A stretch of DNA of 64,000 bases from Pseudomonadota bacterium (GTDB taxonomy: Bacteria; Pseudomonadota; Alphaproteobacteria; Reyranellales; Reyranellaceae), in assembly GCA_018242505.1 (NCBI GenBank), contig JAFEBU010000075.1, positions 53,929 to 117,928 on the forward strand, given 5' to 3'. Under the pieces are notes generated by a model, which saw only the letters and a program-made list of their open reading frames with translations, was not told the origin of the DNA and did not search any database. This document shows, one piece after another, positions 34,273 through 43,177 of this stretch (positions are counted from its first letter, which is position 1; every line of letters begins with the position of its first letter). A program made the translations under genes and the position numbers.

Positions 34273-35319
34273 TCACCTTTCCGTCTTGAAGCCGCGGAAT
34301 GCCAGCGGGATGCGGTGGATCTCGGCCAGCATCTCGCGCACCGGCCCGGGCTCCCAGCCCGGCGAGAGCGGGATGGTGATTGAATCGGCCGCGCCGCCGA
34401 AGCGCCGCTCGATCTCGCCCGGGATCTCGGCATAGGTGCCGCAGGCGGCGAAGAGGCGCAGCGTGTCGTCGGAGATCTCGCGCGCCATGTCCTTCCACCG
34501 GCCCTGCACCGACATCTCGTGCAGCTTGTGGCCGAGATCCTCCAGCCCGTGCAGCGCCAGGATCGGCATGTAGGTGCGGGTCGAACCGTAGAAGGCGACG
34601 CGGAAGCGCGCCGCTTCCATCGCCTTGCGCACCGTGGCGTCGTCGGCGCCGGTGCAGACGAAGCCGCCGCCATGGATGTCGAAGTGCTCGCGGCTGCGGC
34701 CGGTGCGCTTCATGCCCTCGAGCATGGCGGGCAGGCAGACCTCCTCGAGGTAGCGGCGGCTGCAGATCGGATGGAGCCGCACGCCGTCGCACAGCTCGCC
34801 GGCCAGCCGCAGCATCGCCGGGCCCACGGCCGAGATCGTCACCGGCACCATCGGCAGGCCGGTGCGCTCGGGCGAGAAGTCCGGCGTCATCAGCGTCAGC
34901 GCATAGTGCTTGCCGCGGTAATCGAGCTTCTCGCCATTCTCCCAGCACCGCCAGACGGCGCGCAGCGCCTCGATATATTCGCGCAGGCGCGGCGCGGGCG
35001 GGCTCCACGGGATGCCGAACCGGCGCTCGTTGTGGCCCTTGACCTGCGGGCCGAGCCCAAGCACGAACCGCCCGCGCGAATTCGCCTGCAGGTCCCAGGC
35101 CTGCGAGGCGAGCACGGTCGGGCTGCGCGGGAAGGCGACGAGGATCGAGGGCGTGAGTTCCACGCGTTCGGTGGCGACCGCCGCGAAGGCGAGCGGCGCC
35201 AGTGCATCGTGGGCGAGCTCGGTCGTCATCAGGGCGTCGAAGCCGGCGTCCTCTGCCGCCTTCGCCGCCGGTCCCACGCTGCGCCAGTCGGCCGGCGGCA
35301 CTTCCGTGAACACGCGCAT
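34273..35319 (-). CDS. LLM-class flavin-dependent oxidoreductase
   Basis: A 348-residue luciferase-like monooxygenase family protein. Landmarks are the N-terminal MRVFTEVPPADW, AEDAGFDALMTTE, SRGRFVLGLGPQVKGHNERRFG and the central SAVGPAMLRLAGELCDGV. It resembles the TIGR03617-type F420-dependent group. It is third in the minus-strand operon HpaI aldolase - amidohydrolase - LLM - LLM. Two different LLM enzymes in one operon suggest a two-step oxidation or two partners acting on related compounds. Confidence 0.88.
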   Translation of the reverse strand: MRVFTEVPPADWRSVGPAAKAAEDAGFDALMTTELAHDALAPLAFAAVATERVELTPSILVAFPRSPTVLASQAWDLQANSRGRFVLGLGPQVKGHNERRFGIPWSPPAPRLREYIEALRAVWRCWENGEKLDYRGKHYALTLMTPDFSPERTGLPMVPVTISAVGPAMLRLAGELCDGVRLHPICSRRYLEEVCLPAMLEGMKRTGRSREHFDIHGGGFVCTGADDATVRKAMEAARFRVAFYGSTRTYMPILALHGLEDLGHKLHEMSVQGRWKDMAREISDDTLRLFAACGTYAEIPGEIERRFGGAADSITIPLSPGWEPGPVREMLAEIHRIPLAFRGFKTER

Positions 35320-35367
35320 GGCATCCTCCCGAAATCGTTGTCGCTACACTATCCCAGCCGATGCGGC

Positions 35368-36549
35368 TCAGGCGACCAGAACGCCGTCGCGCGCCAGGAC
35401 GCGGCCGGCCTTCACGACCAGCTTGCGCTGCGGCCGCGCGGCCACCGCCTCGGCGATGGAGCCGGCCTCGACGGCGACGAAATCGGCCGGTCCGCCGACG
35501 CGCAAGCCATAGTCGGCCAAACCGAGGGCGCGCGCGGCGGCCGACGTCACCATGTCGTAGGCCACCGACAGTTCGTGATCGTGCCGGAAGTTGGCGCGGT
35601 AGCCGATCATCATGGCGCGGTCGAGCATGTCGCCGTTGCCGAACGGCGACCAGGCATCGCGGATATTGTCCGAGCCGCCGAACACCGTGACGCCATGCTC
35701 GCGCAACAGGAGGAGGGGCGGGATGGTCGCCGCTCCCGGCCCGTGGCTCATGATCGCGACGCCTGCGTCGGCGAGCGCATCGGCCGCCTCGGCCGCACGC
35801 GCCGTCGGGACCGATCCCAGCGCGAAGGCATGGCTGACGGCGACTTTTCCGCCGAGGCCGGCGGCCTTCGTGCGCGCGGCGATGGCAAGAAGCTCGGCGA
35901 TCCCGCCTTCGCCGCCGTCATGGAGGTGGATGTCGAGGCCGACGCCGCGCTTTCCGGCGATGCCGAAGAGCACATCGAGATGGCCGTCGAGATTGCCGTC
36001 GATGCCGACAGGATCGAGGCCGCCCAGAAGGTCGGCGCCTTCGGCGATGGCGGCCTCCAGGAGGTCGGCCGTGCCGGGCGAGCGCAGGATGCCGCTTTGC
36101 GGGAAGGCCACGATCTCGATGGTGACGAGATCGCGGAAGCGCTCGCGCACCTTCAGGATCTCATGGAGGTTGCGCAGTCCGAGCCGGTTGTCGATGTCGA
36201 CATGGCTGCGCATGTGCAGCGTGCCGCTGGCCAGCACCTGGCGTACGAGGTTGGCGCCGGTTTCCGACTCCGGAACGCTGCGCGCCGCACGGACCTTGCG
36301 CTCCGCCTCGATGCGATCGGCAACCTGGCTGCCGGTCGCCCGATTGGGCACCCAGGGAAGACCGAGCAGCGTCTTGTCGAGATGGATGTGGCCATCGACC
36401 AGCGGCGGCAGGACCAGGGCGCCGCCGAGATCGAGGTCGCTGCCCGATATGGCGCTCGATGAAGAGGGGGAAAGGGCGGTGATCCGCCCGTCCTTGGCGT
36501 CGATGTCGCGTCGGCTGCCGTCGGGCAGCGTGGCGTTGGCGAAGCGCAC
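35368..36549 (-). CDS. Cytosine deaminase-like amidohydrolase
   Basis: A 393-residue amidohydrolase. The first metal motif is DGHIHLDKTLLG near residue 52, with HLHDGG, SHAFALG and GSDNIRDAWSPFG later. The HIHLDK and GSDNIRDAW patterns match the cytosine deaminase/N-isopropylammelide hydrolase branch. It probably deaminates or hydrolyses a heterocycle. It is second in the operon, three bases after the aldolase stop. Exact substrate unknown. Confidence 0.85.
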   Translation of the reverse strand: MRFANATLPDGSRRDIDAKDGRITALSPSSSSAISGSDLDLGGALVLPPLVDGHIHLDKTLLGLPWVPNRATGSQVADRIEAERKVRAARSVPESETGANLVRQVLASGTLHMRSHVDIDNRLGLRNLHEILKVRERFRDLVTIEIVAFPQSGILRSPGTADLLEAAIAEGADLLGGLDPVGIDGNLDGHLDVLFGIAGKRGVGLDIHLHDGGEGGIAELLAIAARTKAAGLGGKVAVSHAFALGSVPTARAAEAADALADAGVAIMSHGPGAATIPPLLLLREHGVTVFGGSDNIRDAWSPFGNGDMLDRAMMIGYRANFRHDHELSVAYDMVTSAAARALGLADYGLRVGGPADFVAVEAGSIAEAVAARPQRKLVVKAGRVLARDGVLVA

Positions 36550-36552
36550 CGC

Positions 36553-37338
36553 CTATCTGTCCGCTACGGCACCGGCTTCCTTGCGGGTCTGGTTGACGGC
36601 GGCGCGGGCCGCCTGCGCCATCAGGCCCGAATCGTTGGCGATGGTGACGAACCGGAAGCCCTTGCCGATCATCTTGGCGGCATAGCCCGCGGTGCCGTTG
36701 TGGATGCCGGCAAAGAGATTGCGCTTCTTCACCGCCGCCAGGAGCTTGTCGTAGATCGCGAGCACCTGCGGCTCCTCGCGGTCGAGCTTGGGCGCGAGCC
36801 CCAGCGAAAGGCCGAGATCGGAGGGGCCGATATAGATGCCGCTCACGCCCGGCACATCGAGGATGGCGTCGATATTGTCGATCGCCTCTTGCGTCTCGAT
36901 CATGGGGATGATCAGCACCTCGTCATTGGCGGTCGCCTGGTAGGGCGTCGCCTCACCGTAGGCGCCGGCACGGATCGGGCCGTTGCTGCGCTTTCCCTTG
37001 GGCGGATAGAGGCTGTAGGAGACCAGCGCCTTCGCTTCGGCGGGTGTGTTCACCATCGGGCAGATCACGCCCCAGGCACCGCCGTCGAGCACCTTGCCGA
37101 CGATGCCGGGCTCGTTCCATGGCACGCGCACCAGCGGCGTCACCGGATGCTTGTCCATCGCCTGGAAGCAGGTGACCATCGACTGGTAGTCCTGCACGCC
37201 GTGCTGCATGTCGACGGTGACGCTGTCCCAGCCGCACTGCGCCATGGTCTCGGCCGAGAAGCCGTTGGGGATGGCGAGCCACCCATTGACGCAGGCCTTG
37301 CCGGCCTGCAGGCGCTTCTTCAGCATGTTCGACGACAT
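36553..37338 (-). CDS. HpcH/HpaI family aldolase
   Basis: A 261-residue class II pyruvate aldolase. Landmarks are CGWDSVTVDMQHGVQDY near residue 34-50, IPMIETQEAI with the metal-binding Glu near 140, and the metal Asp in IYIGPSDLGLSLG. Relatives cleave 4-hydroxy-2-oxoheptanedioate or 2-keto-3-deoxysugar acids to pyruvate plus an aldehyde. It leads the minus-strand operon and is divergent from the aldose epimerase gene (60-bp gap), so sugar-acid catabolism is another plausible context. Confidence 0.88.
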   Translation of the reverse strand: MSSNMLKKRLQAGKACVNGWLAIPNGFSAETMAQCGWDSVTVDMQHGVQDYQSMVTCFQAMDKHPVTPLVRVPWNEPGIVGKVLDGGAWGVICPMVNTPAEAKALVSYSLYPPKGKRSNGPIRAGAYGEATPYQATANDEVLIIPMIETQEAIDNIDAILDVPGVSGIYIGPSDLGLSLGLAPKLDREEPQVLAIYDKLLAAVKKRNLFAGIHNGTAGYAAKMIGKGFRFVTIANDSGLMAQAARAAVNQTRKEAGAVADR

Positions 37339-37398
37339 GGCGGGGGTTCCCTCGTTCAGGTTGAGACTGCCGCAGTCTACACAGCGGCAGAAAGAGTG

Positions 37399-38262
37399 GT
37401 GACGGATTTGTTGTTGCAGGCCGGCCGTCTGGCTGTCGAACTTGCTCCCCAGGCCGGTGGCGCCATCGCGCGGTTCCGCGTGGGCGAGACCGATCTGCTG
37501 CGGCCCATGACCGCCGCCGACGAGGCATCCGGGCACGGCGACAACGCCGCTGCCTATCCCCTGGTCCCGTTTTCCAACCGCATCGCGAACGGCCGCCTCG
37601 ATTTCGAGGGCGAGACCTTCCAGTTGAAACCCAACTGGCCCGGCGTCGCCCATCCGATGCACGGCGATGGCTGGTCGCACAGCTGGGACATCGTGCAGGC
37701 TGACGGGCGTTCGGCCGAGATCGCCTACCTGCATGAGCGGGCCGGGGCGCAGGGCGGCTGGCCATTCCGCTATCGCGCGCGGCAGAGCTATCGGCTCGAG
37801 CCGGATCGGCTGATCGTGACGATGGCGATCGACAATCTCGAGGACAGGGTGGTGCCGGCCGGCCTCGGCCTGCATCCCTTCTTCCTGCGCGAGCGGAATA
37901 CCGAGCTTGCCTGCAGCACACAGGCGGTATGGCTGGCCGATGCCGAGGTCCTGCCGGTCAAGCGGGTGGCCGTGCCGGCCGAGTGGAATTTCAGCAAGCC
38001 CCGGCGCGTCGATGAGGTCGTGCTGGACAATTGCTTCGACGGCTGGACCGGCGTCGCGACTCTTACGTGGCCGAGCCGGCGTCTGCGGCTCGATCTCGAG
38101 GCCAGCGAACCGTTCCGCCATGTCGTGATCTACGTTCCGCCCGGCCAGCCTTATTTCTGCGTCGAACCGGTGAGCCATGCCAATGGCCAGGTCGGTGTCC
38201 TGCCGCTGGGACCGGGCGCGACGCGCCGCGGGCAAATCGTCTTCCGCCTCTCCGACCTGTGA
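37399..38262 (+). CDS. Aldose 1-epimerase family protein
   Basis: A 287-residue GalM-fold protein. Substrate/catalytic points visible are NRIANGRLDFEG, PMHGDGW (first catalytic His region), GLGLHPFF and the C-terminal Glu in YFCVEPVSH. It interconverts sugar anomers. GTG at 37399 is chosen, with AGAAAGAG just upstream; a GTG one codon earlier also exists. Followed by an SDR gene seven bases later, so the pair is an operon for sugar oxidation. Confidence 0.87.
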   Translation: MTDLLLQAGRLAVELAPQAGGAIARFRVGETDLLRPMTAADEASGHGDNAAAYPLVPFSNRIANGRLDFEGETFQLKPNWPGVAHPMHGDGWSHSWDIVQADGRSAEIAYLHERAGAQGGWPFRYRARQSYRLEPDRLIVTMAIDNLEDRVVPAGLGLHPFFLRERNTELACSTQAVWLADAEVLPVKRVAVPAEWNFSKPRRVDEVVLDNCFDGWTGVATLTWPSRRLRLDLEASEPFRHVVIYVPPGQPYFCVEPVSHANGQVGVLPLGPGATRRGQIVFRLSDL

Positions 38263-38269
38263 GGGATCA

Positions 38270-39037
38270 ATGCCGTCATTCGCTTCCTATCCCAGCCTCG
38301 AGGGCCGCACCGTATTCGTCTCGGGCGGCGGCTCGGGCATCGGCGCCTCGATCGTCGAGCATTTCGCCGGGCAGGGCGCGAAGGTGGGCTTCGTCGATAT
38401 CGACGAGCCGGCGTCTGCAGCGCTGGTGAAGAAGATCGCGGCGGCGGGCCACGCCGCGCCGGTGTTCCTGAAGACCGATGTGCGCGACGTGAAGGCGTAT
38501 CAGGCGGCACTGGCGGAGGTGGCGGCGAGGCTCGGCACGATCACGGTCCTGATCAACAACGCCGCGCGCGACGACCGGCACGGCCTCGCCGACGTCACGC
38601 CGGAATTCTGGGACGAGCGTATTGCCGTCAACCTGCGCCACCAGTTCTTCGCCATCCAGGCCGTGGCGCCGGGCATGAAGGCGGCGGGCGGCGGCTCGAT
38701 CGTGAACTTCAGCTCGGTCAGCTACCACACCATGGCTGCGCGGCTCTCGGTCTACCAGGCGGCGAAGGCGGCGGTGATCGGCCTGACGCGCGGCCTCGCC
38801 CGCGATCTCGGGCCCGACAGGATCCGGCTGAATGCGATCACGCCGGGCTGGATCATGACCCAGCGGCAGATCGACCTCTGGCTCACGCCCGAGGCGGAGG
38901 CCGACCTGATGAAGGCGCAATGCCTCAAGGAGAAGGTCTACCCGCCCGACATCGCCCGCATGGCGCTGTTCCTGGCATCGGATGACAGCCGCCTGATCAC
39001 GGCGCAGAACTTCGTCGTCGACGGCGGGCGGATGTGA
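38270..39037 (+). CDS. Short-chain dehydrogenase/reductase
   Basis: A 255-residue classical SDR. Cofactor loop SGGGSGIG near 19-26, acidic VDID after strand 2 (NAD preference), NNAA near 97, catalytic Ser in NFSSVSY, YxxxK as YQAAK, and C-terminal LITAQNFVVDGG. GAGGG lies five bases before the ATG. Co-transcribed with the aldose epimerase, it may act as a sugar dehydrogenase, for example on arabinose, xylose or fucose types; the substrate is inferred only from context. Confidence 0.9.
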   Translation: MPSFASYPSLEGRTVFVSGGGSGIGASIVEHFAGQGAKVGFVDIDEPASAALVKKIAAAGHAAPVFLKTDVRDVKAYQAALAEVAARLGTITVLINNAARDDRHGLADVTPEFWDERIAVNLRHQFFAIQAVAPGMKAAGGGSIVNFSSVSYHTMAARLSVYQAAKAAVIGLTRGLARDLGPDRIRLNAITPGWIMTQRQIDLWLTPEAEADLMKAQCLKEKVYPPDIARMALFLASDDSRLITAQNFVVDGGRM

Positions 39038-39194
39038 GCGAGGCCCGGCGCCGGCGCTACTTTCGGTCCTTGTAGGGCGGAACCGGAGAGACGGCCTTGG
39101 CGGTGGCGATGTCGGGCGGGGTCTGCATCGCAGCGCAGACGTTTCATTTGAACGGCTTGCCCATCGCATCGATCACGATGTGATGGAATGCAAT

Positions 39195-41321
39195 TCAACT
39201 TCCTTCGGGAACGCCGGCCAAACGGGCTCCCTCGATGTATCGATCGAACGCCTTCCGGTTGCGCTGCAGCGGCATCTGCAGGAAAGCCTTCATCCAGGCA
39301 ACGGTAGTGGTCGGCTGTTTGGCGAGCATCTGGGCTGTCGCGGCTCGCGCCTCCTCGGCTTTGCCGAGCAAGGCGCAGGTGACGGCCTTGAGACGCAAGC
39401 CGGGTGGATAGTCCGGCTGGACACGCAAAGTGCGCTCGGCGGCATCCGCAGCCTCCTCGTCGCGGCCGGCACCGAGATATGCCCATGCGACCGTGTTCCA
39501 ATGCAGATGCTGCGACATATCCAGGGGATTGAGCCGCCGCGCGCGCTGGAAATGGTCGATCGCCATGTCGGTGTTTCCGAGATAGCTCTCCAGAAGGCAA
39601 CTGGCGATCCAGGCGTTCGCCGAGTTGGGGTTGAGTGTAAGGGACCTCTCGATTAGGGCGTGGGCAAAATCTAGCTCGCCAGAAAGGTGCGCCAGCGCGA
39701 GAGCAGCCATCCATAGAGCTTCGGGGTCGTTACGGCCTGTATCGGCTGCCTCATGGCCACGGCGGATGCCGATCGCGAAGCCGGGGTCGCCGGGCGAGCG
39801 CCAGTCGAACATGAGCTGGAACTGGTAGCAGCGCGCCGCCAGCGCCTGCGCCGATGCATAGAATGGATCAAGCGCGATCGCTCGGTCGAGAAGCGCCAGG
39901 GCTTCTTCATTGTCTTTCTTGCTGGTGCGGAAACGCGGCAGCGCGCGCAGATAGAGATCGAACGCCGTCAGGCTGCTCGTAGGCTTGTGAAGGGCCCGCT
40001 CCACCTCGACTGACATTAGAGCCGGTGCGATGGCCGCAGCAACCTTGGTGGCCAGCCGATCTTGCAAGGCAAACAGGTTGTCCATCTGGTCCTGGAACCG
40101 ACCCGACCAGGCGTGGGTGCCGCGTGCAGCATCAATAAGCTGAACAACAACCAGGAGCTGTCCGTGGTCCAGGCGAATGCTGCCCTTCAGGATGTACTGC
40201 ACACCGAGTTTCGCGGCGGCCAGGCGATAATCGAACCTGCTGTCATCGAAAGTGTGCGCCGATGAGCCAGCGCTCACGAACAGCCATCTCTCCCGACCCA
40301 AGGCGACCGCAAGGTCGTCGACAAGACCACGTACGAAATAGTCCTGTGAGGCGTCTCCGCTCAGATTGGCGAAGGGGACGATCGCGACCGACGGCTTCTC
40401 GGGCAGAGGGGGGCCGGTGAGTGCAGACTCCGGTGAAACCGATGCGGAAATGGCCGCGCCCTCCGGCTCCGTGGGCGGGCTCGGTGGCGGGATGTGCGTA
40501 TCCTGTTGGAGGATACCGAGCCGGATTGCCTCGGCCAGGTTCACGGTCTCCTGGTCAGGCTCCACGCCCAACTCGTCTCTCACGATCTCAACGCACCGCT
40601 CGTATTGCAGGAGCGCGCTACCGCGGTTGCCGGCGTTGGATAGCACGGTCATCAGCAGCCGGTGGCCCTCTTCACGCAGGGGATCGAATGCAAGCAGCTG
40701 CCGGCAGGCCGCAGTTGCTGCTGCCGTGTCGCCGACCGCCGCGTGATCCCTGGCCATCCGGAACAGCAGGTCGAGATGCTCGGAATCGAAGCGCTGGCGC
40801 TCGATCGCGAGCCAGCGCTCGAACGGCTCGACCGAGATATGCATGCCGGCAAGAAGTTCATCGCGCCACAGCGCATCCGCTTTCTGCAAGACCGGCAGAT
40901 CCTCCGAGCGTGACCAGGCGAGGAAATCCGCGGCATCGACCTCCAGGCTGGCCGCATCGGCGAGCTTGAGGGTCGCCGTGTCCGAGACCAGCAATTCCGC
41001 CTGCGCTCCGAGTGCTGTCCGAAGCGCGGCCAGACACTGGCGCAAGCTGGCGCGCGCCTGCTCGGTGCCGGAACGGCCCCACAGCAGCGTGGCGAGCGTA
41101 TCCTTTGGAACGGGCTTGTTACGATTTATCGCGAGATAGGCGAGCAACGCCTGCGCTTTCCTGGGCAGTCGGACCGTCACCTCGCCATGACGTAGCTCGA
41201 ATGGCCCCAACATACGGACGCGAAACCTCGCGGCCGTCTCGCCGCCGCGATCGTTCTTCGGTGTGGCGAGCGGGTGCCCGGGCGCCGATCTGCGCGCAAC
41301 ATCTCCGTTGCGGATCACCAC
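39195..41321 (-). CDS. BTAD (SARP-like) regulator with TolB-like and TPR domains
   Basis: A 708-residue regulator. In order: an OmpR-type winged helix (about 35-120), a bacterial transcriptional activation (BTAD) domain (about 125-275), a Pro-rich linker, a TolB/FlgO-like domain beginning PSVAIVPFANLSGD (about 316-430), then TPR repeats to the end. This design resembles class III cyclase-associated regulators but without the cyclase. It is divergent from a small membrane protein gene and a Bug binding protein. Direct repeats at 41375-41391 in the gap are candidate binding sites. Confidence 0.85.
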   Translation of the reverse strand: MVIRNGDVARRSAPGHPLATPKNDRGGETAARFRVRMLGPFELRHGEVTVRLPRKAQALLAYLAINRNKPVPKDTLATLLWGRSGTEQARASLRQCLAALRTALGAQAELLVSDTATLKLADAASLEVDAADFLAWSRSEDLPVLQKADALWRDELLAGMHISVEPFERWLAIERQRFDSEHLDLLFRMARDHAAVGDTAAATAACRQLLAFDPLREEGHRLLMTVLSNAGNRGSALLQYERCVEIVRDELGVEPDQETVNLAEAIRLGILQQDTHIPPPSPPTEPEGAAISASVSPESALTGPPLPEKPSVAIVPFANLSGDASQDYFVRGLVDDLAVALGRERWLFVSAGSSAHTFDDSRFDYRLAAAKLGVQYILKGSIRLDHGQLLVVVQLIDAARGTHAWSGRFQDQMDNLFALQDRLATKVAAAIAPALMSVEVERALHKPTSSLTAFDLYLRALPRFRTSKKDNEEALALLDRAIALDPFYASAQALAARCYQFQLMFDWRSPGDPGFAIGIRRGHEAADTGRNDPEALWMAALALAHLSGELDFAHALIERSLTLNPNSANAWIASCLLESYLGNTDMAIDHFQRARRLNPLDMSQHLHWNTVAWAYLGAGRDEEAADAAERTLRVQPDYPPGLRLKAVTCALLGKAEEARAATAQMLAKQPTTTVAWMKAFLQMPLQRNRKAFDRYIEGARLAGVPEGS

Positions 41322-41704
41322 AAGCCTTGCTTCATCGGGCCAGGCAACGGTTGAAAGCCGCCCAGATCCACAACTTTCACACTCTTTTCACGCTGATTTT
41401 CCATCACGCTGTGCTTTTCGCGAGGGCCGCATCTCGGCTTTCACGCCATCTTGCCGCCCACCATCATAGCTTCGACCCGATCAGATCACTCGTTCGCGGT
41501 CCGAGGAGCTTACCATGGTCCCCATGCACTCTCCACGCTCAATCCCGACCACTCCCGGCTCGCTTTTGGTGCGGCTTGCATGCCCGCCGCCACGCGAAGG
41601 TGCGATCGGTATCTTGCGATCCCTTGAAAACAGCGCTGGGCGAAGCCGCCTAAATCGCCTCGAGATTGCTTCCCAACCATTCTGTTGCATCAGGGAGGAT
41701 AGCC
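41322..41704. other. 383-bp divergent regulatory region
   Basis: It separates the BTAD regulator from the small membrane protein gene. It is locally AT-rich, with TTTCAC-type repeats at 41375-41391 and a further CATCACGCT at 41403. A weak 67-codon frame starts at 41515 (listed separately). Otherwise no gene is seen. Confidence 0.55.
41375..41391 (+). promoter_or_regulatory. 11-bp spaced direct repeats (SARP-like site)
   Basis: TTTCAC occurs at 41375-41380 and 41386-41391, one DNA turn apart, in the longer match TTTCACxCT. SARP/BTAD activators bind short direct repeats with 11-bp spacing upstream of target promoters. Position between the regulator gene and the divergent genes supports this, but it is an inference from pattern only. 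Confidence 0.4.
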
Positions 41705-41718
41705 ATGAGCAAACTTGA
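41515..41718 (+). CDS. Possible short leader ORF (67 codons)
   Basis: GAGGAG lies seven bases before the ATG, a better site than most here, and the frame ends 14 bases into the next gene at 41705. The product has no recognisable domain and is rich in Pro, Arg and Ser. It could be a leader peptide coupling translation to the membrane protein, or chance. Low certainty. Confidence 0.25.
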   Translation: MVPMHSPRSIPTTPGSLLVRLACPPPREGAIGILRSLENSAGRSRLNRLEIASQPFCCIREDSHEQT

Positions 41719-41986
41719 TTTCGTCGGCTACGCAGCCAGTGGACTCGTGTTTGCGACCTTTTATATGCGCAGCATGGTGATGTTGCGCGTGGTTGGTCTT
41801 TGCGCAAACGCCGCGTTCCTGACCTACGGCATCGGCCTCGATCTCGTTCCGGTTGCACTTTTGCACATCGGGCTCGTCCCGGTGAATTGCTGGCGCCTTC
41901 GCGAGATCCTGCGGCAACGCACACTCGCAGCTGCCGGCGCTGGCCATGGCGAATGCGGATACATTCACCGCCTTCTGGCCAGATAA
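41705..41986 (+). CDS. Small membrane protein (three helices)
   Basis: A 93-residue protein with about three hydrophobic segments (around 5-22, 27-45 and 46-63): GYAASGLVFATFYM, LRVVGLCANAAFLTYGI and VPVALLHIGLVPVN. Similar small membrane proteins occur in alphaproteobacteria, alone or fused ahead of cyclic-nucleotide-binding domains. GGGAGGA precedes the ATG by five bases. The next gene, a Bug binding protein, follows at 42125. No function is assigned. Confidence 0.7.
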   Translation: MSKLDFVGYAASGLVFATFYMRSMVMLRVVGLCANAAFLTYGIGLDLVPVALLHIGLVPVNCWRLREILRQRTLAAAGAGHGECGYIHRLLAR

Positions 41987-42124
41987 GCAAGGATCGACAG
42001 TCGGCATTAATGAAGGCGGCTGCGGTCCGTCGGCGCAGACCGTTCACGAGACGGTCCAATCCCACCAACCGGTACTCGTCTCATATTGCGGAAACATTCG
42101 AATGAACACGCGAAGGAGAGCACT

Positions 42125-43177
42125 ATGTCTTGGTCCTGTCTTGCCGGAGTTGCGCGCACCTCTTTCCCGCACCTACATCGCCTTGTCGCCGTGGGTAAAG
42201 CGGCGTTCTTGGCGGCATCGCTCATGATGTCAGGTGGATTGGTGCTGACGGCATCCGGGAGCGACGCCCACGCTCAGGCGGCGTATCCGGTCAAGCCCGT
42301 GGTGATCCTTGTTGGCTTCCCGGCCGGGACGGCGCCCGACACGTTGGCGCGCCTGGTGGCCGACCGTCTTCGTGAGACGCTTGGCCAGCCCGTGATTGTC
42401 GAGAACGCGCCCGGCGCCAGTGGCAACATCGCAGCGGACCGCGCGGCCAAGGCGGCGCCCGACGGCTACACATTGTTGATGGCCGGCAACGCGACGCTCG
42501 TGGTGAACCAAAGCCTCTACGAGAAGCTGCCATTCAATCCCAAGGACTTCGTCCCCATCACCCAGGTCGCCATCACGCCCAACGTGCTGGTCGTACACCG
42601 TGACGTACCCGCCACGTCGGTGAAAGAACTCGTGGACCTGGCGCGTGCCCGGCCCGACGAGTTGACTTACGCTCATGTGGGGCTCGGAACCTCGCAGCAT
42701 TTGGCCGCGGAGCTGTTCAAGCAGATGGCGGGCATAAAAATGCGTGGCGTATCCTACCGCGGCGGCAACACCGAGCTTCTGGACCTGGTCAGTGGCCGCG
42801 TACAGATCTGCTTCTGCAATATCGCCACATCGTTGCCGCTCGTGCATGACGGCAAGCTCAAAGCGCTCGCCATCACGTCGGTCAAGCGTTCACCGGCAGC
42901 GTCCGATATCCCGACGATGGAGGAAGCCGGCTTCAAGGGCTTTCAGTCCGATGCGTGGTTCGGGCTGGTCGCACCCGCGGGGACGCCCCCCTCAGTCGTC
43001 GCCCGACTGCATGGGGAGGTTGCCAAGCTCCTCGCCGAGCCTGCCCTGATCAAGACCTTGGAGGAGCTTGGCATGGTTGTCGTCGGAAACTCTTCCGAGC
43101 AGTTCGCGACCATCATTTCCAACGAGTCTCGATATTGGGGCAATGTGATCAGGAAGATCGGATTGAAGATCCAATAG
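42125..43177 (+). CDS. Tripartite tricarboxylate transporter (Bug family) binding protein
   Basis: A 350-residue Bug/TctC-family periplasmic protein. The signal region is long, with a hydrophobic stretch near 28-47 and likely cleavage at AHA-QAAYP. Then YPVKPVVILVGFPAGTAPD, VENAPGASGNIAADRAAKA and PDGYTLL are classic Bug motifs. GGAGAG precedes the ATG. No TctA/TctB membrane genes are nearby, so it may be an orphan binding protein serving a distant transporter or a sensor. Confidence 0.9.
   Translation: MSWSCLAGVARTSFPHLHRLVAVGKAAFLAASLMMSGGLVLTASGSDAHAQAAYPVKPVVILVGFPAGTAPDTLARLVADRLRETLGQPVIVENAPGASGNIAADRAAKAAPDGYTLLMAGNATLVVNQSLYEKLPFNPKDFVPITQVAITPNVLVVHRDVPATSVKELVDLARARPDELTYAHVGLGTSQHLAAELFKQMAGIKMRGVSYRGGNTELLDLVSGRVQICFCNIATSLPLVHDGKLKALAITSVKRSPAASDIPTMEEAGFKGFQSDAWFGLVAPAGTPPSVVARLHGEVAKLLAEPALIKTLEELGMVVVGNSSEQFATIISNESRYWGNVIRKIGLKIQ

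Noticed and set aside
39061..39190. Degenerate coding remnant on the minus strand (short stretches such as HIVIDAMGKPFK and PPDIATAKAVSPVPPYKDRK)
   Set aside because: The pieces are short and the frame is broken; suggestive of old gene tails but not enough to name.
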